In this document: positions 17,046 to 26,160 of the stretch, piece by piece | How the letters are laid out: the number at the start of each line of letters is the position of its first letter | Numbering within the stretch: position 1 is the stretch's first letter | DNA from: Sphingomonas sp. NFR04 | Lineage (GTDB): Bacteria; Pseudomonadota; Alphaproteobacteria; Sphingomonadales; Sphingomonadaceae | DNA: 64,000 nucleotides | Reading direction: 5' to 3' | Assembly (NCBI RefSeq): GCF_900114095.1 | Contig: NZ_FORV01000001.1 | Span: 806,001-870,000 of the forward strand | Notes under the pieces: model-generated | The model's input: the letters and a program-made list of their open reading frames with translations, nothing else | The model's database searches: none | What the model was told of the DNA's origin: nothing | Made by a program: the position numbers and the translations under genes

Positions 17046-17069
17046 AGGGTTCCTCTCTTCTGAATTCTT

Positions 17070-17180
17070 AAGCCCCTCCCCTTCAGGGGAGGAGTTTGGG
17101 GTGGGGCACTTTCTAACAGCGAAGGGCTGGCGGATCGCTCATCCCCCACCCCCAACCCCTCCCCTGAAGGGGAGGGGCTA
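17070..17180. repeat. 111-bp palindromic repeat, family B, copy 1
   Basis: Ends AAGCCCCTCCCCTTCAGGGG and CCCCTGAAGGGGAGGGGCT are inverted repeats; each also folds on itself. The inner parts read GTTTGGGGTGGGGC and CCCCACCCCCAACCCC around a unique core. It lies between the thiolase and MaoC genes. A homologous copy lies inside putA. Confidence 0.92.
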
Positions 17181-17187
17181 CGTTGCG

Positions 17188-17649
17188 TTACGTGTACACC
17201 AGCGCGATCCACTCGGCGATTACCGCCGGCTTCTCCTCGCCTTCGATCTCGAGCTGATATTCCTGCACCTGTTCCCAGACGCCGGGCTGCCGCTCGACGA
17301 ACTTCTTCAGCGTGAACCGCCCGCGCACCCGTTTGCCCGAGCGAACCGGGGTGAGGAACCGCACCTTGTTCCCCCCATAGTTCACGCCCATCCGCGCGCC
17401 TTCGATGGCGGGCGCATCGGTGCGCGCCGCCAGCACCGGCATCAACGACAGCGAGAGGAAGCCATGCGCGATCGTGCCGCCGAACGGTGTCTCGGCCGCG
17501 CGCACGGGATCGACATGGATGAACTGGTGGTCGCCCGTCGCTTCCGCGAACTGGTCGATCATCGCCTGGGTGACCTCCACCCAGTCCGAGACATGCTCGG
17601 CGCCGATCCGTTCGGCCATCGCCTGCGGGGTGAGGGTCGCCGCCAACAC
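17188..17649 (-). CDS. MaoC-family (R)-specific enoyl-CoA hydratase
   Basis: 153 residues with a single hot-dog fold. The hydratase-2 motif is DQFAEATGDHQFIHVDPVRAAETPFGGTIAHGFL, containing the catalytic Asp and His. These enzymes hydrate trans-2-enoyl-CoA to (R)-3-hydroxyacyl-CoA, feeding PHA synthesis or a modified beta-oxidation. The start is the GTG at 17649, supported by GAGAGGAT immediately upstream; an ATG at 17619 is an alternative that would remove ten residues. It lies upstream of the thiolase on the same strand with a palindromic repeat between. Confidence 0.92.
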   Translation of the reverse strand: MLAATLTPQAMAERIGAEHVSDWVEVTQAMIDQFAEATGDHQFIHVDPVRAAETPFGGTIAHGFLSLSLMPVLAARTDAPAIEGARMGVNYGGNKVRFLTPVRSGKRVRGRFTLKKFVERQPGVWEQVQEYQLEIEGEEKPAVIAEWIALVYT

Positions 17650-17740
17650 TATCCTCTCGCGTAATTATCTTTCATAGGCACGCCATATCTAGTGGGGCCA
17701 CCCGCCTCCCTGCAAGCTTTAGCCGACCGGAAACTGGAAA

Positions 17741-20700
17741 ATGCCGACTGCCGTACCGTCACACCACCGCGAATTGATGGCCAAGCTGCACCGCGCGGCC
17801 GAACCCGATGTTCTAAAACCGCTTCTGGAGCGCGCGCGACTCACGCCCGATTCGCGCGAGCGGGTGATGGATCATGCCCTGGCGGCGCTGGCGGACCTGC
17901 GCGCGGCGCAGACCCGCGGCTGGGTGAACCAGTTCCTCCAGGAATATCGGCTCAACTCGTCCGAGGGCGTCGCGCTGCTCAGCCTCGCCGAGGCTTTCCT
18001 GCGCGTCCCCGATCCCGAGACCGCCGACCTGCTGATCGCCGACAAGCTGGGCGATGCCGACTGGAAGGCGCATTCGGGCAAGTCGAACTCGGTGCTGGTG
18101 AACTCCGCCACCTGGGGCCTGATGCTCGGCCGCGCGCTGGTCGGCGACGAGAAGACCGGGGCGCTCCGCCGGCTGATCTCGCGCGCCGGCGAGCCCTTCG
18201 TCCGCCAGGCGGTGGGCGCGGCGATGAAGCGAATGGGCGAGGTCTTCGTGATGGGTCGCACCATCGACGAGGCGATGAAGCGGATGAAGAAGCCGGAGAA
18301 TAAGGGCTTCACCGCCAGCTTCGACATGCTGGGCGAGGCGGCGCGGACCAAGGCCGATGCCGAACGCTATTTCCAGGCCTATTTCGAGGCGATCCGCGCG
18401 GTCGGCCGCGATCCCAAGGCGGGGCATTCGATCTCGGTGAAGCTCTCCGCGCTCCACCCGCGCTACGAAGTCGCGCAATATGATCGCTGCGTGCCGGAAC
18501 TCACCGACATGCTGGCGCAGCTGGCCTCGGAATCGGCGGCGCAGGGCATCCCGCTCACCGTCGACGCCGAGGAGAGCGAGCGGCTGGAGATGAGCCTCGA
18601 CATCATCGGCTCGGTCGCGCGGCGGCCGGAGCTGAAGGGCTGGAACGGCTTCGGCATGGCGGTGCAGGCCTATGGCAAGCGCGCCCGCGCGGTGATCGGC
18701 TGGGCCGACGATCTCGGCCGCCCGATGCACGTCCGGCTGGTCAAGGGCGCCTATTGGGACAGCGAGATCAAGCGCACCCAGGTGGAAGGCCTGTCCGACT
18801 ATCCGCTGTTCACCCGCAAGGCGGCGACCGACGTCTCCTACCTTGCCTGCGCGCGCGACATGCTTGCGGCGGAAAACATCGTGCCGGCCTTCGCGAGCCA
18901 TAATGCGCTGACCGTCGCCACCATCCTCGACTGGGCCGGCAACAGCCGCGACTTCGAGTTCCAGCGCCTCCACGGCATGGGCGAAGGCCTGTACGAGCGG
19001 CTGGTCAACGAACAAGGCTATCACTGCCGCATCTACGCGCCGGTGGGCGGGCATCGCGACCTGCTGGCCTATCTCGTCCGCCGCCTGCTCGAGAATGGCG
19101 CGAACTCCAGCTTCGTCCACCAGCTTGCCGACGAGCAGCTGAGCGAAGCGGAACTGCTCGCCGATCCGGTGGAGAAGATCGCGGCGGTGGGCGGCACGCG
19201 GCACCCGAGCATTCCGTTGCCGGTGGAATTGTTTGGTGCGTGGAAGAATTCGGGCGGGATCGATCTCGCCGAGCGGACGGTGCTGGCGGATACCGCGATG
19301 GCCATCCAGCAAAAGCCCCTCCCCTTCAGGGGAGGGGTTGGGGTGGGGCCTGTAGCCTCAAGCGAAGGACTCGCTCCCAGCTCAGCCCCCACCCCCAACT
19401 CCTCCCCTGAAGGGGAGGGGCTTGTACGTGGTGCCATCGACCGCGCAACCGCCGCCTTCCCCGGCTGGTCCGCCACCCCGCTCGCCACCCGCGCCGCGAT
19501 CCTCGAGCGCCTTGCCGACCTGCTCGAGGAGAACCGCATCGAGCTGATGGCGCTGGCCGTGAAGGAGGCCTTCAAGACCCTCCCCGACGCGCTCGGCGAA
19601 GTCCGCGAAGTTGCCGATTTCTGCCGCTACTACGCCCTCCAGGCCCGCACCGGCCTCGCCCCGATCACCCTTCCCGGGCCGACGGGCGAGCGCAACGAAC
19701 TGCGCATGGAAGGTCGCGGCGTCTGGGCGACGATCGCGCCGTGGAACTTCCCGCTGGCGATCTTCCTCGGCCAGACCGCGGCGGCGCTCGTCGCGGGCAA
19801 CGCCGTGGTCGCCAAGCCCGCGCCGCAGACGCCGGAGATCGCCCGCGCCGCCGTGCGCCTCGCGCATCAGGCGGGCGTGCCGGAGGACGCGCTGGTGCTG
19901 GTGACCGGCGGGCCGGAAGTAGGCGCCGCGCTCACGTCCGATCCGCGCATCGCCGGCGTGGCGTTCACCGGCTCGACGCCGACCGCCAAGAAGATCGCTG
20001 CGTCGCTGCTCGAAGGCGAGGATCGCCCGCTGGTGCCGCTGATTGCGGAGACCGGCGGCATCAACGCGATGGTCGTCGATTCCACCGCGCTGCCCGAACA
20101 GGTGGTGGCCGACGTGCTCACCTCGGCCTTCCGCTCGGCGGGGCAGCGCTGCTCGGCGCTGCGCCTGCTGCTGCTGCAGGAGGAGATCGCCGAGGGCGTG
20201 ATCGAGATGCTGCGCGGCGCGATGGAATTGCTGATCCTCGGCGACCCCGCCGATCCGCGCACCGATATCGGCCCGGTGATCGACCAGGCGGCCTATGACA
20301 AGCTGATGGCCTATCGCGACAGCGCCAAGGCCCAGTGGATCAAGACCGTGCCGGTGCCTGCCACCGGGCTGTTCGTGCCGCCGACGATGATCCGCATCGA
20401 CCGCCCGGAAGACCTGACCCGCGAATGGTTCGGCCCGATCCTCCACGTCGCCACCTGGAAGGCGGGCACGCTGGGCGAGACGGTGGCACGGGTGAACGCC
20501 AAGGGCTTCGGCCTTACCATGGGCCTGCACAGCCGCATCGCGCGCTCGGCCGAGCTGGTTGAGGCGGAGGCGCGCGTCGGCAACCTGTACATCAACCGCT
20601 CGATGATCGGCGCGGTAGTAGGCTCGCAGCCCTTTGGCGGCGAGGGCCTATCGGGCACCGGCCCCAAGGCGGGCGGCCCGCACTATCTGCACCGCTTCTG

Positions 20701-20782
20701 CGCGGAGCGGGCGGTGTCGGTGGATACCACCAGCGCCGGCGGCAACGCGACGCTGCTCAGCCTGGACGAAGGGGGGATTTGA
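17741..20782 (+). CDS. putA: Bifunctional proline dehydrogenase / delta-1-pyrroline-5-carboxylate dehydrogenase
   Basis: 1013 residues; oxidises proline to glutamate in two steps with substrate channelling at the inner membrane face. Residues about 130-480 form the FAD proline-dehydrogenase barrel (SVKLSALHPRYE, KGAYWDSEIKRTQ, FASHNALT). Residues about 560-1000 form the aldehyde dehydrogenase, with APWNFPLAIF, FTGSTPTAK, Glu770 in ETGGIN and nucleophile Cys804 in SAGQRCSALR. No N-terminal ribbon-helix-helix domain is present, so it should not self-repress. Residues 525-561 are encoded by an inserted 111-bp palindromic repeat in the interdomain linker, in frame and without a stop codon. Confidence 0.96.
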   Translation: MPTAVPSHHRELMAKLHRAAEPDVLKPLLERARLTPDSRERVMDHALAALADLRAAQTRGWVNQFLQEYRLNSSEGVALLSLAEAFLRVPDPETADLLIADKLGDADWKAHSGKSNSVLVNSATWGLMLGRALVGDEKTGALRRLISRAGEPFVRQAVGAAMKRMGEVFVMGRTIDEAMKRMKKPENKGFTASFDMLGEAARTKADAERYFQAYFEAIRAVGRDPKAGHSISVKLSALHPRYEVAQYDRCVPELTDMLAQLASESAAQGIPLTVDAEESERLEMSLDIIGSVARRPELKGWNGFGMAVQAYGKRARAVIGWADDLGRPMHVRLVKGAYWDSEIKRTQVEGLSDYPLFTRKAATDVSYLACARDMLAAENIVPAFASHNALTVATILDWAGNSRDFEFQRLHGMGEGLYERLVNEQGYHCRIYAPVGGHRDLLAYLVRRLLENGANSSFVHQLADEQLSEAELLADPVEKIAAVGGTRHPSIPLPVELFGAWKNSGGIDLAERTVLADTAMAIQQKPLPFRGGVGVGPVASSEGLAPSSAPTPNSSPEGEGLVRGAIDRATAAFPGWSATPLATRAAILERLADLLEENRIELMALAVKEAFKTLPDALGEVREVADFCRYYALQARTGLAPITLPGPTGERNELRMEGRGVWATIAPWNFPLAIFLGQTAAALVAGNAVVAKPAPQTPEIARAAVRLAHQAGVPEDALVLVTGGPEVGAALTSDPRIAGVAFTGSTPTAKKIAASLLEGEDRPLVPLIAETGGINAMVVDSTALPEQVVADVLTSAFRSAGQRCSALRLLLLQEEIAEGVIEMLRGAMELLILGDPADPRTDIGPVIDQAAYDKLMAYRDSAKAQWIKTVPVPATGLFVPPTMIRIDRPEDLTREWFGPILHVATWKAGTLGETVARVNAKGFGLTMGLHSRIARSAELVEAEARVGNLYINRSMIGAVVGSQPFGGEGLSGTGPKAGGPHYLHRFCAERAVSVDTTSAGGNATLLSLDEGGI
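19313..19423. repeat. 111-bp palindromic repeat, family B, copy 2, inside putA
   Basis: It begins AAGCCCCTCCCCTTCAGGGG and ends CCCCTGAAGGGGAGGGGCTT, with GTTGGGGTGGGGCCTG and CCCCCACCCCCAACTCC inside, matching the intergenic copy at 17.07 kb. The length is exactly 37 codons and the phase is open, so it adds the Pro/Gly/Ser-rich segment running from Lys525 (KPLPFRGG) to Leu561 of PutA. No target duplication is obvious. Confidence 0.92.
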
Positions 20783-20839
20783 GGCCGCCGATCCCATCCT
20801 CCCTCGTGGGGGGATGGGGCAGACCGCCCACACATCAAC

Positions 20840-20936
20840 CGTCATTCCCGCGAAGGCGGGAATCCATTTGCCAGGACGTTCGGGGAAAGAACCGCGGCTT
20901 CAGCGCCAATAGATCCCCGCCTTCGCGGGGATGACG
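20840..20936. repeat. 97-bp palindromic repeat, family A, copy 3 (reverse orientation)
   Basis: The ends match the other copies, but the core reads CATTTGCCAGGACG then GCTTCAGCGCCAAT, the reverse complement of the core at 1.7, 13.2 and 29.1 kb. It lies between the convergent putA and phaZ genes. Confidence 0.93.
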
Positions 20937-20959
20937 GTGTATTTTCTGGGTAGCTACGG

Positions 20960-20982
20960 CCCTCTCCCCGGTGGGGAGAGGG
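20960..20982. terminator. Hairpin downstream of phaZ
   Basis: A perfect 10-bp stem, CCCTCTCCCC with GGGGAGAGGG, lies 12 bp beyond the phaZ stop. No T-run follows on the minus strand, so it is a likely but unproven transcript end. Confidence 0.5.
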
Positions 20983-20994
20983 TTGGCAATCGGC

Positions 20995-22227
20995 TCACCC
21001 GCCGTGCGTGGCCATCCACTGCTCGACGACCGGCGCGATGCGGTTGCGCCACTTGGAGCCGTTGAAGATGCCATAATGGCCAACGCCTTCGGCCAGATGA
21101 TATTGCTTGTGCGATTCCGGCAGCTTGGTCGCGATGGTCAGCGCCGCCTTGGTCTGGCCGATGCCGGAGATGTCGTCGCGCTCGCCCTCGATCGCGAGGA
21201 TGCCGATGTCGGTGATCGCTGCCGGATCGACCTTGCGGCCGCGATGCAGCATCTCGCCCTTGGGCAGCGCATGCGTCTGGAACACGGTGGCGATCGTCTG
21301 AAGGTAGAATTCGGCGGTCATGTCGCAGACCGAGCGATATTCCTCGTAGAACTTCATCGTGGAATCGGCGCTCTCGTCGTCGCCCTGGACGAGATGCTTG
21401 AACATCTCCCAGTGCGAAATGAGATGGTTGCCGAGGTTCATCGTCATGAAGCCGGCGAGCTGCAGGAAGCCCGGATACACCTTCCGGCCCGCGCCCGCGT
21501 AGGTCATCGGCACCGTGGCGATGACGTTGTGCTCGAACCAGCTGTACGGCCGCTCGGTCGCCAGCGTGTTGACCGCGGTCGGCGCCTCGCGCGTATCGAT
21601 CGGGCCGCCCATCATGGTGAGCGTCGCCGGGCGATTGGGATGGTTGTCCGCGCTCATCACCGCCGCGGCGGCATAGCAGGGCACCGAGGGCTGGCACACC
21701 GCCAGCATGTGCGGACGCGGTGCGCCCTCGGCGCCGATATGCGCCAGGAAGTCGATCACGTAATCGACATAGTCGTCGAGGTCGAAGCGGCCCTCGCTGG
21801 TCGGCACCAGCTTCGCATCACGCCAGTCGGTGATGTAGACGTCGGCCACCGGCAGCATCCGCTGCACCGTGCCGCGCAGCAGCGTGGCATAGTGGCCGGA
21901 CATCGGCGCGACGATCAGCAGCTTCGGGCCGCCCTCGACGCCGTCGCGCACGAAGCGCTTGAGCTGGCCGAACGGCTTGCGCAGCACGATCTCTTCGCGC
22001 ACCTCCACCCGGCGGCCGTCGATCTCGGTGAAGTCGAGCGCGAAGTCCGGCTTGCCGCGCGGCGCCGAGGCGTGCGCGAACACTTCCAGCGCGGAGGCCA
22101 TCACTGGTCCGCCGCCAAAATAGGCAAACGGATTGGCCGGATTGTTGAGCAGGCCGGCGCCAAAATTGGCCAGAGCACTCGCGCCTGCGAGCATAGAACG
22201 TTGGAATTCGTAAGCGTCGTACAGCAT
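20995..22227 (-). CDS. phaZ: Intracellular polyhydroxyalkanoate depolymerase
   Basis: 410 residues of the intracellular PHB depolymerase family (PhaZ, TIGR01849 type), which mobilises stored polyester in native granules. Diagnostic segments are the N-terminal MLYDAYEFQRSML, PMSGHYATLLRGTV, YITDWRDAKLVP and the active-site region LAVCQPSVPCYAA, where the cysteine acts as nucleophile in this family. The C-terminal GIFNGSKWRNRIAPVVEQW is also typical. GGAAGGA precedes the ATG by 6 bases, excluding the longer upstream reading frame. A sigma70-like promoter is visible. No phaC lies in the window. Confidence 0.95.
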   Translation of the reverse strand: MLYDAYEFQRSMLAGASALANFGAGLLNNPANPFAYFGGGPVMASALEVFAHASAPRGKPDFALDFTEIDGRRVEVREEIVLRKPFGQLKRFVRDGVEGGPKLLIVAPMSGHYATLLRGTVQRMLPVADVYITDWRDAKLVPTSEGRFDLDDYVDYVIDFLAHIGAEGAPRPHMLAVCQPSVPCYAAAAVMSADNHPNRPATLTMMGGPIDTREAPTAVNTLATERPYSWFEHNVIATVPMTYAGAGRKVYPGFLQLAGFMTMNLGNHLISHWEMFKHLVQGDDESADSTMKFYEEYRSVCDMTAEFYLQTIATVFQTHALPKGEMLHRGRKVDPAAITDIGILAIEGERDDISGIGQTKAALTIATKLPESHKQYHLAEGVGHYGIFNGSKWRNRIAPVVEQWMATHGG

Positions 22228-22278
22228 AAAATTCCTTCCCCGTGCCCCGATCCCTGCAGCGGGGGTTGTCTTACCACT

Positions 22279-22307
22279 CATATAGACGGCGGCGTTGTGC
22301 GTCGCAA
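22279..22307 (-). promoter_or_regulatory. Sigma70-like promoter of phaZ
   Basis: On the minus strand TTGCGA (22302-22307) and TATATG (22279-22284) are separated by 17 bases, about 50 bp before the phaZ ATG. This is a sequence match only. Confidence 0.4.
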
Positions 22308-22321
22308 CGTCGTACCTATGC

Positions 22322-22346
22322 GGAACCGAGAGAAGCGGAGGTGGTT
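22322..22346 (+). promoter_or_regulatory. Possible EcfG-type promoter of the ABC exporter
   Basis: GGAAC at 22322-22326 is followed after 16 bases by GGTT at 22343-22346, one mismatch from the alphaproteobacterial general-stress consensus. The ABC gene starts 35 bp later. Confidence 0.35.
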
Positions 22347-22381
22347 CCCCTGCCCCGCGAACCGCGCTAGTCGCTGTTACC

Positions 22382-24157
<1,776 letters not shown>

Positions 24158-24176
24158 CCCACCAACACCATGAGCA

Positions 24177-24323
24177 TTTCCTCCCTCGCGAACCGGGGGA
24201 GGGGGACCGCCGCCGAAGGCGGTGGTGGAGGGGGCCGACCGCCGGCCGCGCCTAGCGGCGCGCCCCTTCCACCACGCCGCGGTGCGGCGCGGTCCCCCTC
24301 CCCCGGCACGCCGGGGGAGGAAA
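24177..24323. repeat. Long GC-rich palindromic intergenic element, family C
   Basis: The ends TTTCCTCCCTCGCG and CGGGGGAGGAAA are inverted, enclosing nested stems (ACCGCCGCCGAAGGCGGTGG and GCGCGCCCC). It fills the gap between the convergent ABC exporter and EAL-domain genes and may serve as a bidirectional terminator. A similar element lies at 56.9 kb. Confidence 0.75.
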
Positions 24324-24326
24324 CAC

Positions 24327-26090
24327 TCAAGCCGCAAGCGCCTTTCGCGCCGCGATCCACTCCGCGAAGGCCGCTACTTCCAGCGGCCGCGCGAACCAGT
24401 ATCCCTGCGCTTCCTCGCAGCCCATGCCCGCGAGAATCGCCGCGGCATCCTCGGTCTCCACGCCTTCCGCCACCACGCGGCGGCCGAGCTTGTGGAGCAG
24501 GCCGACCATCGTCTCGACCAGCACGTAATCGGCGCCCCAGGCGGCGGTGAGGCCGCGGACGAACGCCTGGTCGATCTTCACCACGTGCGCAGGCACCTGC
24601 TGCAGATAGGCCAGGCTGCTGTGTCCGGTACCGAAGTCGTCGATCGCCAGCGCGATGCCGGCCTCGGCCAGTTCGCGCAGCATCGCCAGCGCTTTTTCCG
24701 GCTGCGCCATCATCGCGCTTTCGGTGAGCTCGATCTCCAGTTGCGACGGGCGCAGCTGCCGCGTGATCAGCGCCAGCTGGATGCGCTGGATCAGATCGGC
24801 CTCCATCAGGTTGGCGGCCGAGATGTTGATCGAGAGCGTCAGGTCCAGCCCCGCAGCACTCCACGACGCGAGCTGGTCGAGCGCGTGCTCCACCACCCAT
24901 TGGGTGGCGGGGCGCGCCAGCGCGGTCTGTTCGATGATCGGGATGAACTCGGCGGGCGATATGTCGCCCAGCGTCGGGTGTCGCCAGCGGAGCAGCGTCT
25001 CCGCCCCTAGGCAGCGACCGGTCGCAAGGTCGACGCGGGGCTGGAAAACCAGTCGCAACTGGTCCCCCGACTCCAGCGCTGCGCCGAAATCCTGGAGCAG
25101 ATCATAATGGCGGCGCATCTCGTTGTCCCGCGCGGCGGAAAAGAGCGCGATCGCACCATCATTGCGCCGCGCGTCCTGCGCCGCACTGGCGGCGCCGCGC
25201 AGCACGTCCTCGGGCGGCACCTCGCCCAGCCGGAAGGGCCGCACCCCGATCGCGACGCTGGTCACGAACCGAACGCTGGAGGTGGCGCGGATCGCCGCAA
25301 AACCGCGTTCGAGCACGGCGACATAGGCCTGTACATCGACGTCCGGCGGGGAGAGGAAGGCGAACTGGGTGGTGCCGACATGATAGGCGGTGCGGTCTGC
25401 GCCCAATGCCGCCTGGATCGCATGCGCCGCCTCGCGCACCATTTCGTCCAGCCGCGCCGCGCCCATCGCGCCGACGATCTTGGCGATCTGATCGTCGCGC
25501 GCAAGATCGGCCACCACCGCGACATGCGCCTGGCCGGGGCAGTCGAGCGCGAGATCGGCGAGGTCGTCGCGGAACTGCGCGCGGGTCGGCAGTCCGCTGA
25601 TCGGGTCGATCCGGCCGAACGAATGCTGCAGCTCGATCTGCTCCATCACCATCGCGGCGAGATCGGTCAGCGCTGCCAGTTCCTCGGGCTTGGCGATGCG
25701 CGGCTCGGCACCCAGCACGCAGAGCGCGCCGAGCCCATAGCCGTCCTTGGTCACCAGCGGCGCCCCGGCATAGAAGCGCGTGCCATGCTCGGCAAGCAGG
25801 CTGTCGGAGTAGCAGGGATGCGTCGTGAAGTCCTCGATCACCACCAGGTCCCGCGCCTCGGCGACTTCCGAGCACGGCGCCTTGTCACGCGGGATGCTGT
25901 CATGTTCGACTCCGACACGCGACTTGAACCATTGCCGGTCCCTGTCGGTCAGCGACACCGCCGCGATCGGCAGGTCGAAAATCTGCGCCGCCATCCGAGT
26001 GATGCGATCGAAATGCTCGCTCGGCGGCGTGTCGAGCAGCTTCAGTTGATGCAGCGCGTCCAGTCGCGCGGCTTCGCGATAATCCTGCAC
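24327..26090 (-). CDS. GAF - degenerate GGDEF - EAL protein, probable c-di-GMP phosphodiesterase
   Basis: 587 residues. Residues about 15-165 are a GAF domain (LLDTPPSEHFDRITRMAAQIFDLPIAAVSL). Residues about 170-325 resemble GGDEF but carry VGTTQFAF at the signature, so cyclase activity is unlikely. Residues about 340-585 are an EAL domain: GAETLLRWRHP keeps the catalytic Glu (ETL variant), with IDDFGTGHSSL, VKIDQAFV, AEGVET and QGYWFARP. It should degrade c-di-GMP in the cytosol. The GTG at 26090, with GAAGGGAACG upstream, is preferred over the GTG at 26108, because a TATAAT hexamer lies directly before the latter. Confidence 0.88.
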   Translation of the reverse strand: MQDYREAARLDALHQLKLLDTPPSEHFDRITRMAAQIFDLPIAAVSLTDRDRQWFKSRVGVEHDSIPRDKAPCSEVAEARDLVVIEDFTTHPCYSDSLLAEHGTRFYAGAPLVTKDGYGLGALCVLGAEPRIAKPEELAALTDLAAMVMEQIELQHSFGRIDPISGLPTRAQFRDDLADLALDCPGQAHVAVVADLARDDQIAKIVGAMGAARLDEMVREAAHAIQAALGADRTAYHVGTTQFAFLSPPDVDVQAYVAVLERGFAAIRATSSVRFVTSVAIGVRPFRLGEVPPEDVLRGAASAAQDARRNDGAIALFSAARDNEMRRHYDLLQDFGAALESGDQLRLVFQPRVDLATGRCLGAETLLRWRHPTLGDISPAEFIPIIEQTALARPATQWVVEHALDQLASWSAAGLDLTLSINISAANLMEADLIQRIQLALITRQLRPSQLEIELTESAMMAQPEKALAMLRELAEAGIALAIDDFGTGHSSLAYLQQVPAHVVKIDQAFVRGLTAAWGADYVLVETMVGLLHKLGRRVVAEGVETEDAAAILAGMGCEEAQGYWFARPLEVAAFAEWIAARKALAA

Positions 26091-26110
26091 AATCGTTCCC
26101 TTCGCCACCC

Positions 26111-26116
26111 ATTATA
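26111..26116 (-). promoter_or_regulatory. Candidate -10 element of the EAL-protein gene
   Basis: TATAAT on the minus strand, 21 bases before the proposed GTG start. No convincing -35 is seen. Confidence 0.4.
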
Positions 26117-26160
26117 GACGCGGCGAAGTCACGATTTCTTATAAAGCCAAAATGCCGTGG

